A stretch of 64,000 nucleotides of DNA from Gymnopilus junonius (lineage: Eukaryota; Basidiomycota; Agaricomycetes; Agaricales; Galerinaceae): contig JADNYJ010000054.1 in the NCBI GenBank assembly GCA_015501075.1, positions 62,001-126,000 on the forward strand, in the 5' to 3' direction. Below the pieces are notes generated by a model that was given only the letters and a program-made list of their open reading frames with translations, was not told where the DNA came from and did no database searches. Both the position numbers and the translations under genes were made by a program. Of the stretch, positions 22,115 through 34,572 are shown one piece after another (the first letter of the stretch is position 1; the number at the start of each line of letters is the position of its first letter).

Positions 22115-25100
22115 TCAATCCTTTACCTCCTGACTCGCAAAGCTGAGTGGAGCGAATGCCTAGATCACACGTTTTATTAGCCTCGAGTCTCAGCTTCACA
22201 CCAGCGTGAATGTCATGGCACTTACATATCCCCCTCCCTCAAAGTGCTTGCTGTTCGCTTCGACCCAGTGTAACCGGAGGGCATGTAAGAATGCCGATAA
22301 ACCCTGAAATTGACATGCCAAGATACGATCAGATTGATTGCTGAGGGATAGACAGATGGCAGGGAAACGCAAGCTCAAACGCACCTCCATAATGCACAGG
22401 ATGCCGATGGTAGCGCCAAACCAAAAACAGCCCATAATGATTAAGCCAATCCATCCAAAAAGAGAGGTCGGCCCGAGGAAACCCTCGATTGTCATCGACC
22501 ACAGAACTTCCGATAGCTGCGCATGTGCAAGAGATAGGGCCCAAAGACGGAGGTATGATGCGGTGTGCGAAATACATCCAAGGCAAAATTCGATGGTGTG
22601 AATAATTTGGTGAATAACCACCTCGCCAAAGTCGTGGTGCTCCTGAAAGAAATTACTCGGAAAAGAGGAAAAATGGGGTGACAAGGAATTTATAACGTAC
22701 CCCTTCCTCAGGCGATTGCATCATTGCTTGTCCATTACCGTCTTCCTCGTCTTCTAAACTAATACCTGGAGTTTGTGGTGGCATATCAGCTGTACTTCCA
22801 TCGATGGTCATGTATCCCTGACCATGAGTTCTCTTCATTTTCTTCCATTCCAAATATGGCTTGGTGACCAATAACCACGGCACGCAAATTCCCGCTAATA
22901 ACAAGAGTATGGCTTGAATCATGCCTTGACCACGATACAGCTGCAGTGATGGATCGACCGTGCCAGGGGACAAAAACATGTTGATGAGCATGTTCAGGAG
23001 TGACGGCGGTTGCGTCGTGGCCGTGGACCAATCGATTGACCATTTGTAAAAAATGCAAAGCACGAGATACCCGAAAATCGATTGCAGGAAGATAATTTGC
23101 GGGAGGAAATTGGTCCATAGGTCTGAATAACGCTTGAATTTGAAATGATTGGGGACTTGGAGGCACAAGGCGAACGTCATCTATAAATTCATATATCAAC
23201 GAAACCCAGGTTCGCTAAGGACCAAAGCGACTTACGTGTATTACTCCCAAAACAATTGACATCTTCATCTTGTAAGAGTTCGTGAATACCAGGGCATTAT
23301 CCGCTCCATGCCAGCCAGGGTCGAGGCCAAATGCATATCGATGATCAGTCAGAACACCGGTTACAGTTCCATTGGTCTCTGGAAAGGACCAGGCTGAATG
23401 CCAGATATGTAGCGTTTGAGAGAATATGTCGTTGTACATAAAGCCGGTATAAATTGAGAAGAGTCCCATGAGCAAGATGATGTAACGGCCACTACGCATA
23501 TATTATGAAATGGTTGAATTGGCAGGGAAATGAAGATCACTTACAAGAAGAATTGACCAATGATCTAGAGGACATTGGACGGAAATTGGCATAAGATGAT
23601 GCAGCATTAAGATAGTTGAAACCACAAACCTCTCCAAGGTCAACCTTAGCGAGCTTCCTTTCCGCCAAAATCATGTAAAGGGCAGCAACAGCAATGATAG
23701 TACCATGTCCAATATCACCAAACATGACTGCAAACAGGAAAGGGAAAGTGATGACAGCAAACAATCCAGGGTTGATTTCCTGGTACTTTGCGATACCATA
23801 GCTGTCCATAATGGTCTGGAAGCCTTCTGTGAACTTGTTCGTCCTGTTGAAAGTTGGCGGAGTACTGTTCATGTGCAATTCATGTAAAATGGGCGGGACG
23901 CTGGTTCCAGCGCCTTCCTAAATCCAGAACTCAACTTGACTGCAAGAAATTTCTAAAAGAGATAGAAATACGAACAGTTGCAGTCCTCAACGCCAACTGG
24001 ATTTGAGGGATATCTCTGGTAGGCACCCAACCTTCTGCAATTAAGGTCTTTCGACGGACATCGTAATTGAAGAGGTTCAAAGTTTCATAGATCATCTTCT
24101 CCTTCTTAACTACATCTTGCCAGACTCGAAGGCTTTCACCAATCTTGACAAGTTCCATGCGCCTGTTGACTCCAGTGTTGTACAGAACCGACTGTAGATC
24201 CTCGAGACGGTTAGTGACTTCACGAAGAGACTCTGAGCGTTTATCTGCATTAGCGTCAATGGGATAGATTGTAGCTCCCATAGACTCGGCAATCTTGCGA
24301 ATTTTCGCCAGTAAAGCGTCTCCGTGCGCGAAAATGATAAAAACATTTTTGCGCACTTCAGCGCCAGTAGCAGCATCAACAAAAGGCTCGGCTATATCTG
24401 TATGATTCATGTACAAATTGCCACGGAGAACGCGCCAAAGAACGCGCTCGAAGGTCGGCATACGAGACCGCTCGATAGTTCCGGCCACGAATCTGTGACA
24501 GAATGTAAGAAACGTAGAATGCCAATGACATGCGTTCAAGATTTACTCAAGGTCGAACTGAACTCCTGAAGAAACATTGTAGCCAGCTTCACGATCCTCC
24601 TGCAGGAGGGGAGTAACACTATCATCAAACGACGAACGGATGTCCGACTGGTGTCCCTGGGCCTGAGGTAAAAAATAATTACTCTTGCTATGAGATGACA
24701 ACCTAAGGACGACCCACCTGTTCGAAAAATACGGCGGTCTCTCTCAGAACATGCCTGGCCTCAATCAACTCCTTGGTCCGCTCGCTCAACTTCTCATAAC
24801 TTTCATTCATTTTGGTAAGCCTTTGCTCATGTTCGGCCAGAGTGGTGTCCAGCTCATCAACAGTCTGCGCAGCACGCGGTCCAACTGTGATGAGAGGAGC
24901 TGAATCATGGAGAGGACGGATAGGGACGACGTCTTTCTCTTTCGAAATTTGCGATGAAAAGAAACGGGTGCGTCGGCCCATCTCGTCTATCCTCCTGATT
25001 TCGCCAACAAAGGAGCGCTGGAAAGGGTTAACGCTTGGGTTCAGCTAGAGCGTTGCAAAAGACATTTGAACATCATGATCTTTCAGAAAGGACTAAAACA

Positions 25101-25193
25101 TACGTCTTTGAACTGCACGTCTCCCAGTTCTCCGAGCTCAGCAACAGTGTCATGAGCAACTTCAGTTGGAACGAAGAGCTGTACCAAGCTCAT
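22115..25193 (-). CDS. VPH1: V-type proton ATPase V0 subunit a
   Basis: Membrane subunit of the vacuolar proton pump that forms the proton half-channels. The N-terminal cytosolic part begins [20 protein letters not shown] at 25193. One short upstream exon is probable, as the family usually has 10-20 residues before this Met; its position is unsure. Then a coiled coil (24718-25044), [19 protein letters not shown], the membrane part with [43 protein letters not shown] and [20 protein letters not shown]. The last motif carries the Arg essential for proton transfer in the family. The final exon ends [12 protein letters not shown]. One exon, 23545-23564, is only 20 nt (IIGQFF). Confidence 0.95.
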
Positions 25194-25779
25194 CTGCTCC
25201 GAACCTGTCACAGGCGTCAGACCTCTTCGCAAATCTACATAGACGGCCATACATACGGAGCAAGCTGGGATAACTGTCCCCCATAGCAAAATTGTAATAC
25301 TGACAGGGAACGGGCTAGCTTTTAGGTACGCTTAAATTCGGGTGTTTGCTCATGTTTTCGGCACCAAATTAAATTTATGATATTTGCATAGTTTGTCCCT
25401 ACTTTGCGCTGCGGCGCATTATGCACCTGACAACGTCTGCTGGCCAATCTTTACATAATAGCGCTCATACAGTATCTAATGAAAAAGACAACCAGGATGC
25501 CAGATAGTAGAACATCAGTCGCTATTATGGTGAGCCAGAGCATCTTTGGTAAGGTAGCTTAAGGAGATGTCGCGAATTCATGTACATCTGTTTTGCACCT
25601 CACCCTTTTTTGGTCCATCTTTTTATCCCTCTCATTTGCTTGGACCCGTTCTTTGGCGGAAGCGGAGCGAGGTCGGGGTCTTGTTACCAAAATCAAAATC
25701 ATTGGCTGCGCAAGCGTAAACCCAAATAGGGTGCTCAAACTCAAGACTCGAATCCCGATTTCATACTTGCCAAATGACC
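25194..25779. other. Intergenic region upstream of the V-ATPase gene
   Basis: Contains the V-ATPase promoter and possibly its first short exon. Nothing else is recognisable. The minus-strand frame at 25,559-25,900 has no known domain. Confidence 0.35.
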
Positions 25780-26430
25780 TCACCACTCCTGATGCATGGG
25801 TGCAGGAATGATGGAAGTTTTCGTGGGCTTCCTTAAATCTAGCCTCCACAGTTGTAAGAGCAACAGTACTAGAAGTTTCTTCGAGTCTCCTTCCGTCCAA
25901 TCAAGACTATTAAGTGGCAGGGGCTTGTGGTGGTCGATGTACAATGTAATTTTGTATTGGACAGGAATAGGACCCGACTTGACATTGCCTGTGCCGGGAG
26001 CGTAAGAAATATAACCTGTATGTATGTAAGTATGCGCCCGGATACGCACACACAGATGTTTGAGAAGGCATTCAAATTTTAAATTTTGATTGACTGCGAT
26101 AGAAGTAAGAGCTGTTCTCAACGGCGTTGTCAGGGATCTGGGATGAAATGTGAGTGACTTCCGCGAACCCCAGCCTGTTCCTTGTAGGAACCACTTGCTG
26201 GTCATCATCGTCATCATCCGAAACACCACATGATTTTTGAAATTTGAGACCTGACTCAAGGCAACATATTCAAAGTCAGACCACCAAAGTGAGGCGCTGA
26301 ACCTTCTCTTCCTCCTTCCTACCTCAACGTCAGAATTCAAGCACATTGTAATAACTTCACGAGCGCTCAGGACCTCGTCGAATGCCACGAACCGAACTAT
26401 TAGTTTTGCTCATCGTTGTGGCCGATAATC
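25780..26430 (-). CDS. Possible hypothetical gene
   Basis: A long minus-strand frame (25,780-26,388) reads AFDEVLSAREVITMCLNSD, LWWSDFEYVALSQVSNFKNH, then SYAPGTGNVKSGPIPVQYK and ITLYIDHHKPLP. A small intron near 26,010-26,040 is likely (GTGTGCG ... ATACAG). The true start is unclear: an ATG near 26,410 would need a frame change. I do not recognise the family. No signal peptide or membrane segment is obvious. It is divergent from the F-box relic next to it. Confidence 0.35.
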
Positions 26431-26439
26431 CCGATATCC

Positions 26440-27417
26440 TTGCCTGCGAATCATCATCCTCTCATGCTGACCTCAGACTTAAACTGAGAACGCTGTCTGC
26501 CTTATCATTGACATGCCAATCCCTTCGAAAGCCCTGCTAAAGGCTTTCATTTCGGATGGTAGCTATTTTCTCTGACACAGCTGACTTGAGCGATCCGAGT
26601 CTTCAGTACACCTCCACCGTATCAGTCTGCACAATATACTTGACAGAAACCCTGGGCTGGCTGGCTTTACAAAATATTTGACAATCCTCACAAACCCTGA
26701 AGAGTTCACTTCCGTGCAGCAGCTGACTGTCCGTACATGCGACAGCAGTTATAATGCAACTCGGGCCTTCATTTTTTGGCGCCATCGTTTCTCTGACACG
26801 ATCATGTCTTTCAAAAATTGTGTGACAAGATCTTGGTCTAGAAGATTGTCTGGCATTGAGAAGCACCGTGGCATTCCCGTCAACCGCGAGAGCTCAGAGT
26901 CCTTTCTGGAGACGATTCCAGTTTTAGGATGCTGCAAAGCCGGCTTTCAGATGGTACCCTGACTCATGATTTAAACAAAGTTCAAGAGGCTTATTTTGTT
27001 GTATGGTGCAACAAGACAGGGATAGGGGTTCTAAGTGACTTCTTAGAATGTCCCCAGCGGCTCGAAAAGTTGACAGTCTGTTATATGGGTAAGTTATCCA
27101 CGTGGAGCTTGTTACCGCCAAAATTTTATTTACACCATCTTTCAGCCTTCTGGCCTGCCATATTCAATGGTGAAGGTCGATCCGGTACCTTTTCTCCTGG
27201 AGTGAAATCTACTTTGCAATATTTACAACATTTGGTCATGGAGGTTTTCCACCCTCATACGCCTGATTATGATTTGCTGCTCATTCTACTCAAAACCATC
27301 AAATCAAGGAACAGTTTGGAAAACTTGAAAACCGATTTCGTTTTCATAATGCGCAATGTAACGCGCAATAATCCAGCTGGGGGTTTTCTCAGTTCTCTGG
27401 AGGGCTTGAATGCCTAG
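26440..27417 (+). pseudogene. F-box/LRR-like gene, decayed
   Basis: The plus strand shows LRTLSALSLTCQSLRKPC, typical of the region after the F-box. It is followed in another frame by RISLHNILDRNPGLAGF and later by leucine-rich stretches (LQYLQHLVMEVFHPH, NSLENLKTDFVF). Stops and frame changes fall between pieces without plausible introns. It looks like a relic of the expanded F-box family also seen at both ends of the window. Confidence 0.5.
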
Positions 27418-27803
27418 CTTTCCATTCACTCCAAGGTTCCGGTCTTGAAACGCATCGTGATAAATGTACGAGTGTTCGAATTCCACAGCTGCAACAATAT
27501 ACCACTTGCCAGACAGAAATGGCACAACCTCGTTCAAGACCATTTTGGGCGCCTAGACAGCCAACCAGATATATATTTTACTTGCTCCGTCGTGTTGACA
27601 TCAGCATGACTGGCAATCTACCGTGTTGCACTTTATATGAGCCTTTCGTGCGGTCGCAGATAAAATAGACAAATAATGTATCGGCAAATTTTCAAATTGT
27701 ACTCTTCGATGTTTAAGCTTGACGTGTATTTCCGAATGCTATCCCAAACGTACATTTATTATAATGAGTAAATGACCACACCAAGGAAGAGGAGGAAGAA
27801 AGC

Positions 27804-30030
27804 TCAATAACGACCACCACCTCTCCTCGGTGCGTACCTCCCACCTCGATTAAACCCACCACTACTACCTCCACGACCCCAATCTTCTCCACCTCCGCCT
27901 CCACCTCTATCATCATAATCCCTATCCCTCCCAAACTCATCTTTTCCACCATCTCCAAAAGACTCTTGAGATCCCGAATAGGAATACGAAGATGAATACG
28001 AGTATCCGTTCGGTCTTGAAGTGAGTTGTTGGGTTTGTGGTGGTCGCTGCTGTTGCTGTTGCTGCTGTTGATATTGCTGCGCCTCAGAGGAAGGAGAAAA
28101 TCCAGGGATAGCAAAGCCATCTGAATCTTGGTGATCGCCGCCGTACCCTCCTCCCCCACCCCCGCCGTCACCACTCTTCTATAGCCAGGTTCGGAAGAAG
28201 GTCCTCCCCCGTCTTCCTCCTTGCCCCACCACGGTCCACCAGCGCCCGCACTGCCTGCACTGCCTCCTCCAATACCTCCAGCGAATCCACCACCTCCAAA
28301 ACCAGGAACAGGCATCGCTTCTTCCTCGTCTTCCTGCCCTTGCATATCCACAATCTCCGGCGGCTTCTCTCCCCCTCCGGAAAAGACACTGCTCACATCC
28401 CCCGGCCTCTCTCTACTCCAGAACCTGGTTGTATGATCATTCGAGCCGCTGACGAGGATGTGTCCGAAAGGATGGAAGGTGAGAGACCAGACGTTGGAGT
28501 CGTGTGCTTGAGAAAGGGTGGCGCGCGGGGTGGAGGTGGTCTGTTGAGTTGAGGTGAGGGAAGGGTCGTCGGGTGTTGAGAGGTCCCAGTGGAGGATAGC
28601 GCCTTCTGAGCCGCCAGAGACGAGTAGGGGTGGACTGGATGCCAGGCGACAGCTAAGCGTTAAAAAGTGTATGACATTGTCAGTGTGCAATGGGTTGATA
28701 TGTGGATGATGGACGTACAGCAGACTTCCTTCTTGTGACCTTTCAAGACACGGAACTCTTTCATCGCGCGGATGTCAAAAACGCGTACAGTCTGGTCGCG
28801 TGAGGCGCTGGCTACTAGATTACCATTCGGCGACCAAGACAATGCCTGAACGGTGTTCTTATGCTGGTGTCTGTTATAAAATGACGAGCTGAGCAAAGTA
28901 TAACAAATTAGTAACTATATACGTACAATGTTGATAACACAGTCCCCGTCCGAGGATCCCAAAATTTAATTTGGTTATCTTTGCTACCTGAGACTAGTAA
29001 ACCTTTAGTTGGATGCCATTCAACGCATTTAACGTCCCATCCGTGGCCTCGAGCAGGTGATTAAAAGAAGAAATAGACCTATGAAGGGATAAGCTCACCT
29101 GTCAACACGCTTTCCACCCTACTTTCCGCAAAAGACCATAACCTTACACTAGAATCATCACTGGCAGTAGCAAAACGTCTATCATCCGGACTGAAACTAA
29201 TCCCTCGAATGGCTTCACGAGACGGGGAACCTTGCCAGGCAGTCAAATTGTTCATATTGGGTTCAAAATATTTGATAACACCAGTCCTGTCTGCAGAAAC
29301 GAGGTAAGCTCCGGAGTGGGTGAATTTCATCGCGTAAATAGCTGTGTCGTGTGCTTGGAGAATAGTCTCAAAGTTGAAGGTAAGCCCATTCCAGAGGGTG
29401 AATTCTCCGCTCGTTGAACCAGTTAAGATGCGACGGGCTTCAGGTGTCCACTAAGCTTCTTTTTAGCAAGAAAAACCTTTTAGGAAACGGTAACATACCG
29501 CTACGACATTAACTGGACACCGGATCTTGTTCGTAGACGTATGTACGAACTTAGTACATAATGATGTTGAAGGGTTTTCTGGGTATGCTTTGGGGGGAAG
29601 AAGCTGATGGGTCGAAAGAAAAAGGTATTCAGCTGAGACTTGAATTAACCGAGATAAAACTGACGTCAATAACAAATGGTGGACTTGGCCTCATATGGGG
29701 CACATAATGAGGATTCGGTCGTAATTTGCGCAGCTAACAATGCATACGTTTAGTGTGAATTCTCCCCATGTTTGAAGTTTAACGACGCACCAAAGCCCAT
29801 CGTCCTACGCCACCATTATAGTCCACCGTCCGCCTTGGTCTCGTTTTTTTGATGATTTTTCCATCTATCGATTGTCGTGCATTCGCCAACTCTTGTTCCA
29901 TGACCTGTCCATGTTCTTGCGGTGGTGGTTGGGGTTCTGACAAATATTTTGTAGGCTTCCACTCGAGATGAGGTGTGACTGAGGTTTTGGGTATCACATT
30001 TGGAGGTAAAAGTAGAGGAAGACTGGACAT
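27804..30030 (-). CDS. PFS2: Polyadenylation factor subunit 2 (Pfs2/WDR33-like WD40 protein)
   Basis: Subunit of the cleavage and polyadenylation factor that reads the poly(A) signal. Start [14 protein letters not shown] at 30030. The conserved lead-in follows ([64 protein letters not shown]). Then come WD40 repeats ([100 protein letters not shown]). Introns are 50-65 nt with good borders. The tail is Gly-rich, then Gln-rich ([11 protein letters not shown]), then RGG-rich, ending RRGGGRY. Between PGYRR and [11 protein letters not shown] the frame must change across C/G runs near 28,150-28,170, by a small intron or a one-base error. Confidence 0.92.
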
Positions 30031-30720
30031 GGCGCAGAAGTGAGAGTTGAAAAGACTGCTTATTGGATCATAAAATAACAAGATTTATGCTTGCCCTTGA
30101 CTCTGAGGCGTTCTTAACTCCGGACTCCGGAGTTCTTCAGGATGGATGGGATCAAACTTGTAGTGGCACGTGCACCTTGGTCAAATCTGATGGACCGGGC
30201 TTTCCCGCGTCTTTGTCTTCTGCGCTGCTCTCGAAGCGTTTAAGATAATACACTCCCTCAAAGTGGTGCGATAGTCTTTCAAAACACGTATAATCTAAGC
30301 CAGAGTCAGAAATACTTTTTCAAATGAGACGGACCAGAATTGAGCCTGATTATTACTTTAGCGCCTGCCGATCAGTGCGTGGGAAGATGATGAGTAAGCC
30401 TCATGCATTGCGCACCTGCTGCATGGGACTTTGCAGTAAGTCCCTCTCGCTCTTCCTCTTAATTTGTAGATACCCCCGCGATCGCTTCTTAGTAGACCTT
30501 TCTATTAACTTATTGGAATACTTTTTGCTGCCCCAAAAAAGCTCCCCGAAATCAATTCCGTAAGTAATTCACTAAACTCTGCAGGAGTCTCGAAGCGTCT
30601 TTACTAACATCGCCTCCATTGAGATCAGAACTTTCCATTGAAAGCTCGTCTATTTTACATTGAAACCAATTTACTTGAATTGACGCCGTCGAAATGGTGC
30701 GGTCATCGCAAGCTACTACA
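30031..30720. promoter_or_regulatory. Divergent promoter region between PFS2 and HOS2
   Basis: About 690 bases separate the ATGs of PFS2 (minus) and HOS2 (plus). Short frames here are not convincing. I saw no TATA box at a clear distance from either start. Confidence 0.4.
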
Positions 30721-32747
30721 ATGACGTTCTCGTCCGCGCCATATTTCTTCGACCGAGGGTCACACGGGACCGCCCAGCCCATCACTGAACGCATTAACGT
30801 AAGGCAATTCAATTATTTACGATAAACCTTCAATTGCTTAAATTTCCTATAGCCTCATTCACGTCCTATCGTATCTTACTACTTCCCAAAAGGAGTAGGT
30901 GCGGAACATTATGGGGTAAGACCTCTTACGCTTCCAGCCTTGCATAAACGTACGGACGAAATAGTTAACTTACTCTATAATAGGAAAGACATCCGATGAA
31001 GCCTCACCGTCTTACTCTGACTAATGCACTTGTTCTGGGTTACGGTCTAGACAAGCAGATTCACAACATCTATGATCCAAGACCTGCTACTCAAGAAGAA
31101 CTTGAAAATTACCATGACCACGATTACATTGACTTTCTATCAAAGTGGGTCCATTCAATCACAAAATTGCTAACAAAGATAGATTTTCTCATGCGCTAAC
31201 TATACTATGTTGATTGCATCAGAGTAACACCGCAAAATCAAGCTCAGATGAAGCAGATGATTGATAATTTCAATTGTGTTGAAGACAACCCTATCTTTGC
31301 GGACATATACGAGTTCTCTCGTATGTATGCCGGTGGTTCATTAGCAGCCGCGCGGAAGCTCTGCGCTGGAACGACTGACATTGCTATCAATTGGTCTGGT
31401 GGGCTTCATCATGCGAAACGAGGAGAAGCGAGCGGTTTCTGTTATGTGAATGATATCGTTTTGGGAATACTAGAGCTTCTGAGGTTTGTTTCATTCAATT
31501 GTTTCTTTTGCTCTTGCGAAACAACATCTAATACACTTGTAATCAATTATATCAGATATCACCCTCGTGTTCTCTATATCGACATTGATATACACCATGG
31601 TGATGGTGTCGAACTCGCATTTTACCAGTCCAACCGCGTCATGACAGTTTCATTCCACAAATACACCGGCGACTTTTTCCCCGGTACAGGTAAACTAGAC
31701 GACAACGGAGCCGGATTAGGAAAACATTTTTGCTTGAACGTTCCACTCCAAGATGGGATTGACGATGATATGTACTTGACTATCTTCAAAACAATTATCG
31801 ACGACACAGTCACAGCCTTCCGACCCAGTGCAATTGTTTTACAGTGCGGTGCGGACTCGCTAGGGTGCGACAGGTTGGGCGCGTTCAATCTTTCCATCGC
31901 AGCGCACGGCGAATGCGTCAATTTCGTTAGAAAGTACAACGTGCCTCTTATGGTCGTCGGCGGAGGTGGATATACCATCAAAAACGTCAGCAGATGTTGG
32001 ACATACGAAACTTCTGTCCTAGTCGGCGTCGAAGTCCCCGACGAACTCCCAGCAACCGTATACGATGCCTTCTTCGCTGACTCGCACTGGAAATTACATC
32101 CTCCACTTACAGGGAAAGTCGATAATCAGAACTCACCTGCGTCACTACAGCGTATCACTGTCAGCATACGTAACAAGTTAAGGTACTTACAAGGCGCGCC
32201 GAGTGTAGCTATGCAGGAAATTCCGCCTGACCTGCAAGGGTTGCTGGCGGATGAAAACAGAACTGCAGAGGAGAAAGACGAAGAAAGGGGTACTGGTCAG
32301 GCTGGAGAGAAGAGATTCGGGCGTTCAGTCGGGAGGAACGAGTTCTTTGATGGAGATAACGATAATGACCAGGATTCAACGCCAACGCCTGGTCGTGGTC
32401 GTGGTGCGCCACCTGGGAGAAGAGGCAGAGGGAGAGGACGTGGAAGAGGGAGAGGACGAGGATCAGGGGTCGCCACCACAGTTGCTAACAGCACTCCAGG
32501 AACGTCTACAAATGGTGAAACGAAAGACGATGACGCCGAGCCAAGTCCAACACCTGTGAAGAGAGGCAGAGGTAGAGGCAGAGGACGGGGGCGAGGGCGG
32601 GGACGTGGTAGGCCGCCAACTAAATTGGCCAAGGAGAGGCCTGAGCCCGAGACGGAAAAAGTTGAAGAGGAGGCTGGGGACGCGAGTACACCTCCGACAG
32701 AGTCAACTTCCACGCCTGCTGCTATGGACGTCGATGTAAGTATTTAG
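30721..32747 (+). CDS. HOS2: Class I histone deacetylase, Hos2/HDAC3 type
   Basis: Zinc-dependent deacetylase of the Set3C/SMRT-like complex. Exons 30721-30798, 30853-30915, 30984-31144, 31223-31483 and 31556-32747 give 584 residues in frame. N-terminus: [38 protein letters not shown], closer to HDAC3/Hos2 than to Rpd3. Catalytic features: [33 protein letters not shown] (His-His dyad and Asp ligand), [27 protein letters not shown]. The C-terminal 150 residues are an RG repeat region (32,390-32,620) with acidic patches, unusual for Hos2. The stop at 32745-32747 lies inside GTAAGTATTTAG, whose first six bases would be a perfect 5' splice site, so a longer spliced form cannot be excluded. Confidence 0.95.
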
Positions 32748-33240
32748 AATGTAAAGGTTGTAAAGAGGGAAAGGGGGGTTACACGTAGACGTAGTCTGTA
32801 TTCTTATTCGTTCTATCTAGGTTAATAATCTGTATCGTTAGTAATACAACAACATCGTAAACATGTTCAATAAAGATAATCATGAAAAGATGGTGTGGGT
32901 TTGTGGGTATCTCTATCCGCCTAGATCTGTCCATTCTTTGGGTTTGTCTACTTTCATCTGACTTAAAGGTAAGCTCCCGGGTAAAATTTTGGTCTGTGAG
33001 ATCTTGTGTTGTCTGTGGTGGTGTTTGGCCTATTGACGGCTCTAAGGCCCTCTGCTATGTATACGCCTGAGGCGCTGGCGAATGTACATGGTCTTTCCGG
33101 ACGGTGTGTCGTTGAGCTTCCAGGGCCCTTGGATGCCTGGTATTGGAGAGGTTGGGGATGTGGGTGAGGGTTGATGTTGAGGATGTGGGTGGTTTGTCCA
33201 TGATGGCGTAGCTTCGCTCTTCGCTAATGAGTGCGCGAAT
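32735..33240. repeat. Segmental duplication, copy A
   Basis: From the end of HOS2 this stretch matches 34,572-35,260 with scattered mismatches (shared GGTTAATAATCTGTATC, TTAGTAATACAACAAC and GTGGGTATCTCTATCC). On the minus strand it encodes part of the same peptide as the glucosyltransferase tail ([10 protein letters not shown] then PSGKT). It therefore joins a HOS2 3' flank to a truncated copy of the neighbour's 3' end. Confidence 0.8.
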
Positions 33241-33590
33241 GACGTTGTTGCGGACCTAGACACAAGAATGTGCATTCAATACTACGAGCTCTTTCCATCT
33301 AGCTGTAAAGAAGTCTGGCCGTGGCATATGTAAGCAGATTATTGGTGAATGAATAGGCTAGATAACGCAAACAAAATCAGCGAAAGTATTTCTTGATAAA
33401 TTCGAAAGTAATCTACAACCTAATCCCCAACACTCATATGCGGACAGTTCTGCCAATCGTCCTTGTCTACTCCGAACTCCCCAACAGTACGGGTGCGGGA
33501 ATTCCGATAATGTGGTGGCTGTAGGAGTATTGGAGTTCAAGCGATCGTCTAGATACCGAAATGTCGAGGAGTTGCACATTGACTCATAAT
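33240..33590 (-). pseudogene. Rearranged glucosyltransferase fragments
   Basis: 33,250-33,320 resembles 37,490-37,590, and 33,360-33,545 resembles 38,080-38,270 of the intact glucosyltransferase gene (shared CTCATATGCGGACAGTTCT and CGTCCTTGTCTACTCCGAAC). The two pieces are joined with everything between them deleted. They encode the N-terminal region of the parent protein (VDKDDWQNCPHM-like text) but no continuous frame. Confidence 0.65.
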
Positions 33591-33649
33591 ATTGTACACA
33601 GAAAAGTATAGCGGGAAAGATGCAAGAGCAAGAGGGAACTTCGAAATCA

Positions 33650-34572
33650 ATTAGAATCGAAACCAGTTATGGATAGGAAAGAAGTATAGAGCTGGGGGTT
33701 GTACACTGGAATTAAAGAGAAGGATTTCGTGGGGCGTTTGGTGTCGCAGCAAGCTGGCAGCAGGGAACCGAATTGTTTGAAGGGATAGCCAACAACGATC
33801 TGCAGCCCTGGAGGGGTGTCCTAAAAGAACAATGCCGGTAACTCTCTGAAAAACTTGAAAATCAAATAAAAACCAAAAAAAAAGTGAAAGAAACACACCA
33901 TATCACGGCACCGGTATCAACTCGAGTCTTGCCATCTGCACCGTAAGAACTTACCATCGCGTTCGGAGAAAACTTGCGTTCCAGCTCCCCACTGGTCTTA
34001 ACCCTATTCGGCACGTCAAAAAATTCAGGAGGTACAGGAATAGTGTCGATCTCTTCTGGAAAGTAGGCTCGAGATCCGCAAAGCAGCAGATAAATTTGTG
34101 TGTTCGGCCCTTGGAGTCATCGTAGCGGACGATGCTGGCTGGTCTGCTTGTTTCCGATTCGACGGCACGGAGTAGAGACGTGGCTGCCTTTCTGGGACTG
34201 TTAGAAGATTGAAAGATGTCAAGAGCATCACCTTCAAGCTCGTAGCCAATGAAGACGACGGGGAGTGATGAATCCCATTGACCGTGATGGCTGTGCGGAT
34301 CAGCGTCTTACTCAATACGCACGCTCGCCAATCACCACCGCTAAGCCCAGTGACCAACCCTGTCCAGAGTCCAGACAGCAACCAGACAGTGCTGTTGCGC
34401 TTTTTATTGGAATGGTGTGCTGTAACGTTGCACTTTCTCGCTTTGATTCATCAACAGGAAGATTGTTTCCGACCGCCATCCAAATCTCTGGGACTGCGCC
34501 GAGCTTCTCCAACCACTCCCGCGCATATCCAGCCTCAAGTGCCAATACGCCAATTTCGAAAGCGGGGTCCAT
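33650..34572 (-). CDS. Hypothetical protein between the duplicated segments
   Basis: A minus-strand frame starts with ATG at 34572 (MDPAFEIGVLALEAGYAREW then LEKLGAVPEIWMAVGNN). After one or more introns come VVFIGYELEGDALDIFQSSN and PRKAATSLLRAVESETSRPAS. Another frame further on reads CGSRAYFPEEIDTIPVPPEF then FDVPNRVKTSGELERKFSPN. I do not recognise the family. The exon structure is unresolved and a frameshift is possible. The start codon falls exactly at the edge of duplication copy B. Confidence 0.4.

Noticed and set aside
32297..32713. Long minus-strand frame rich in Pro/Arg/Leu opposite HOS2
   Set aside because: It is the antisense shadow of the RG-repeat tail of HOS2; composition explains it.
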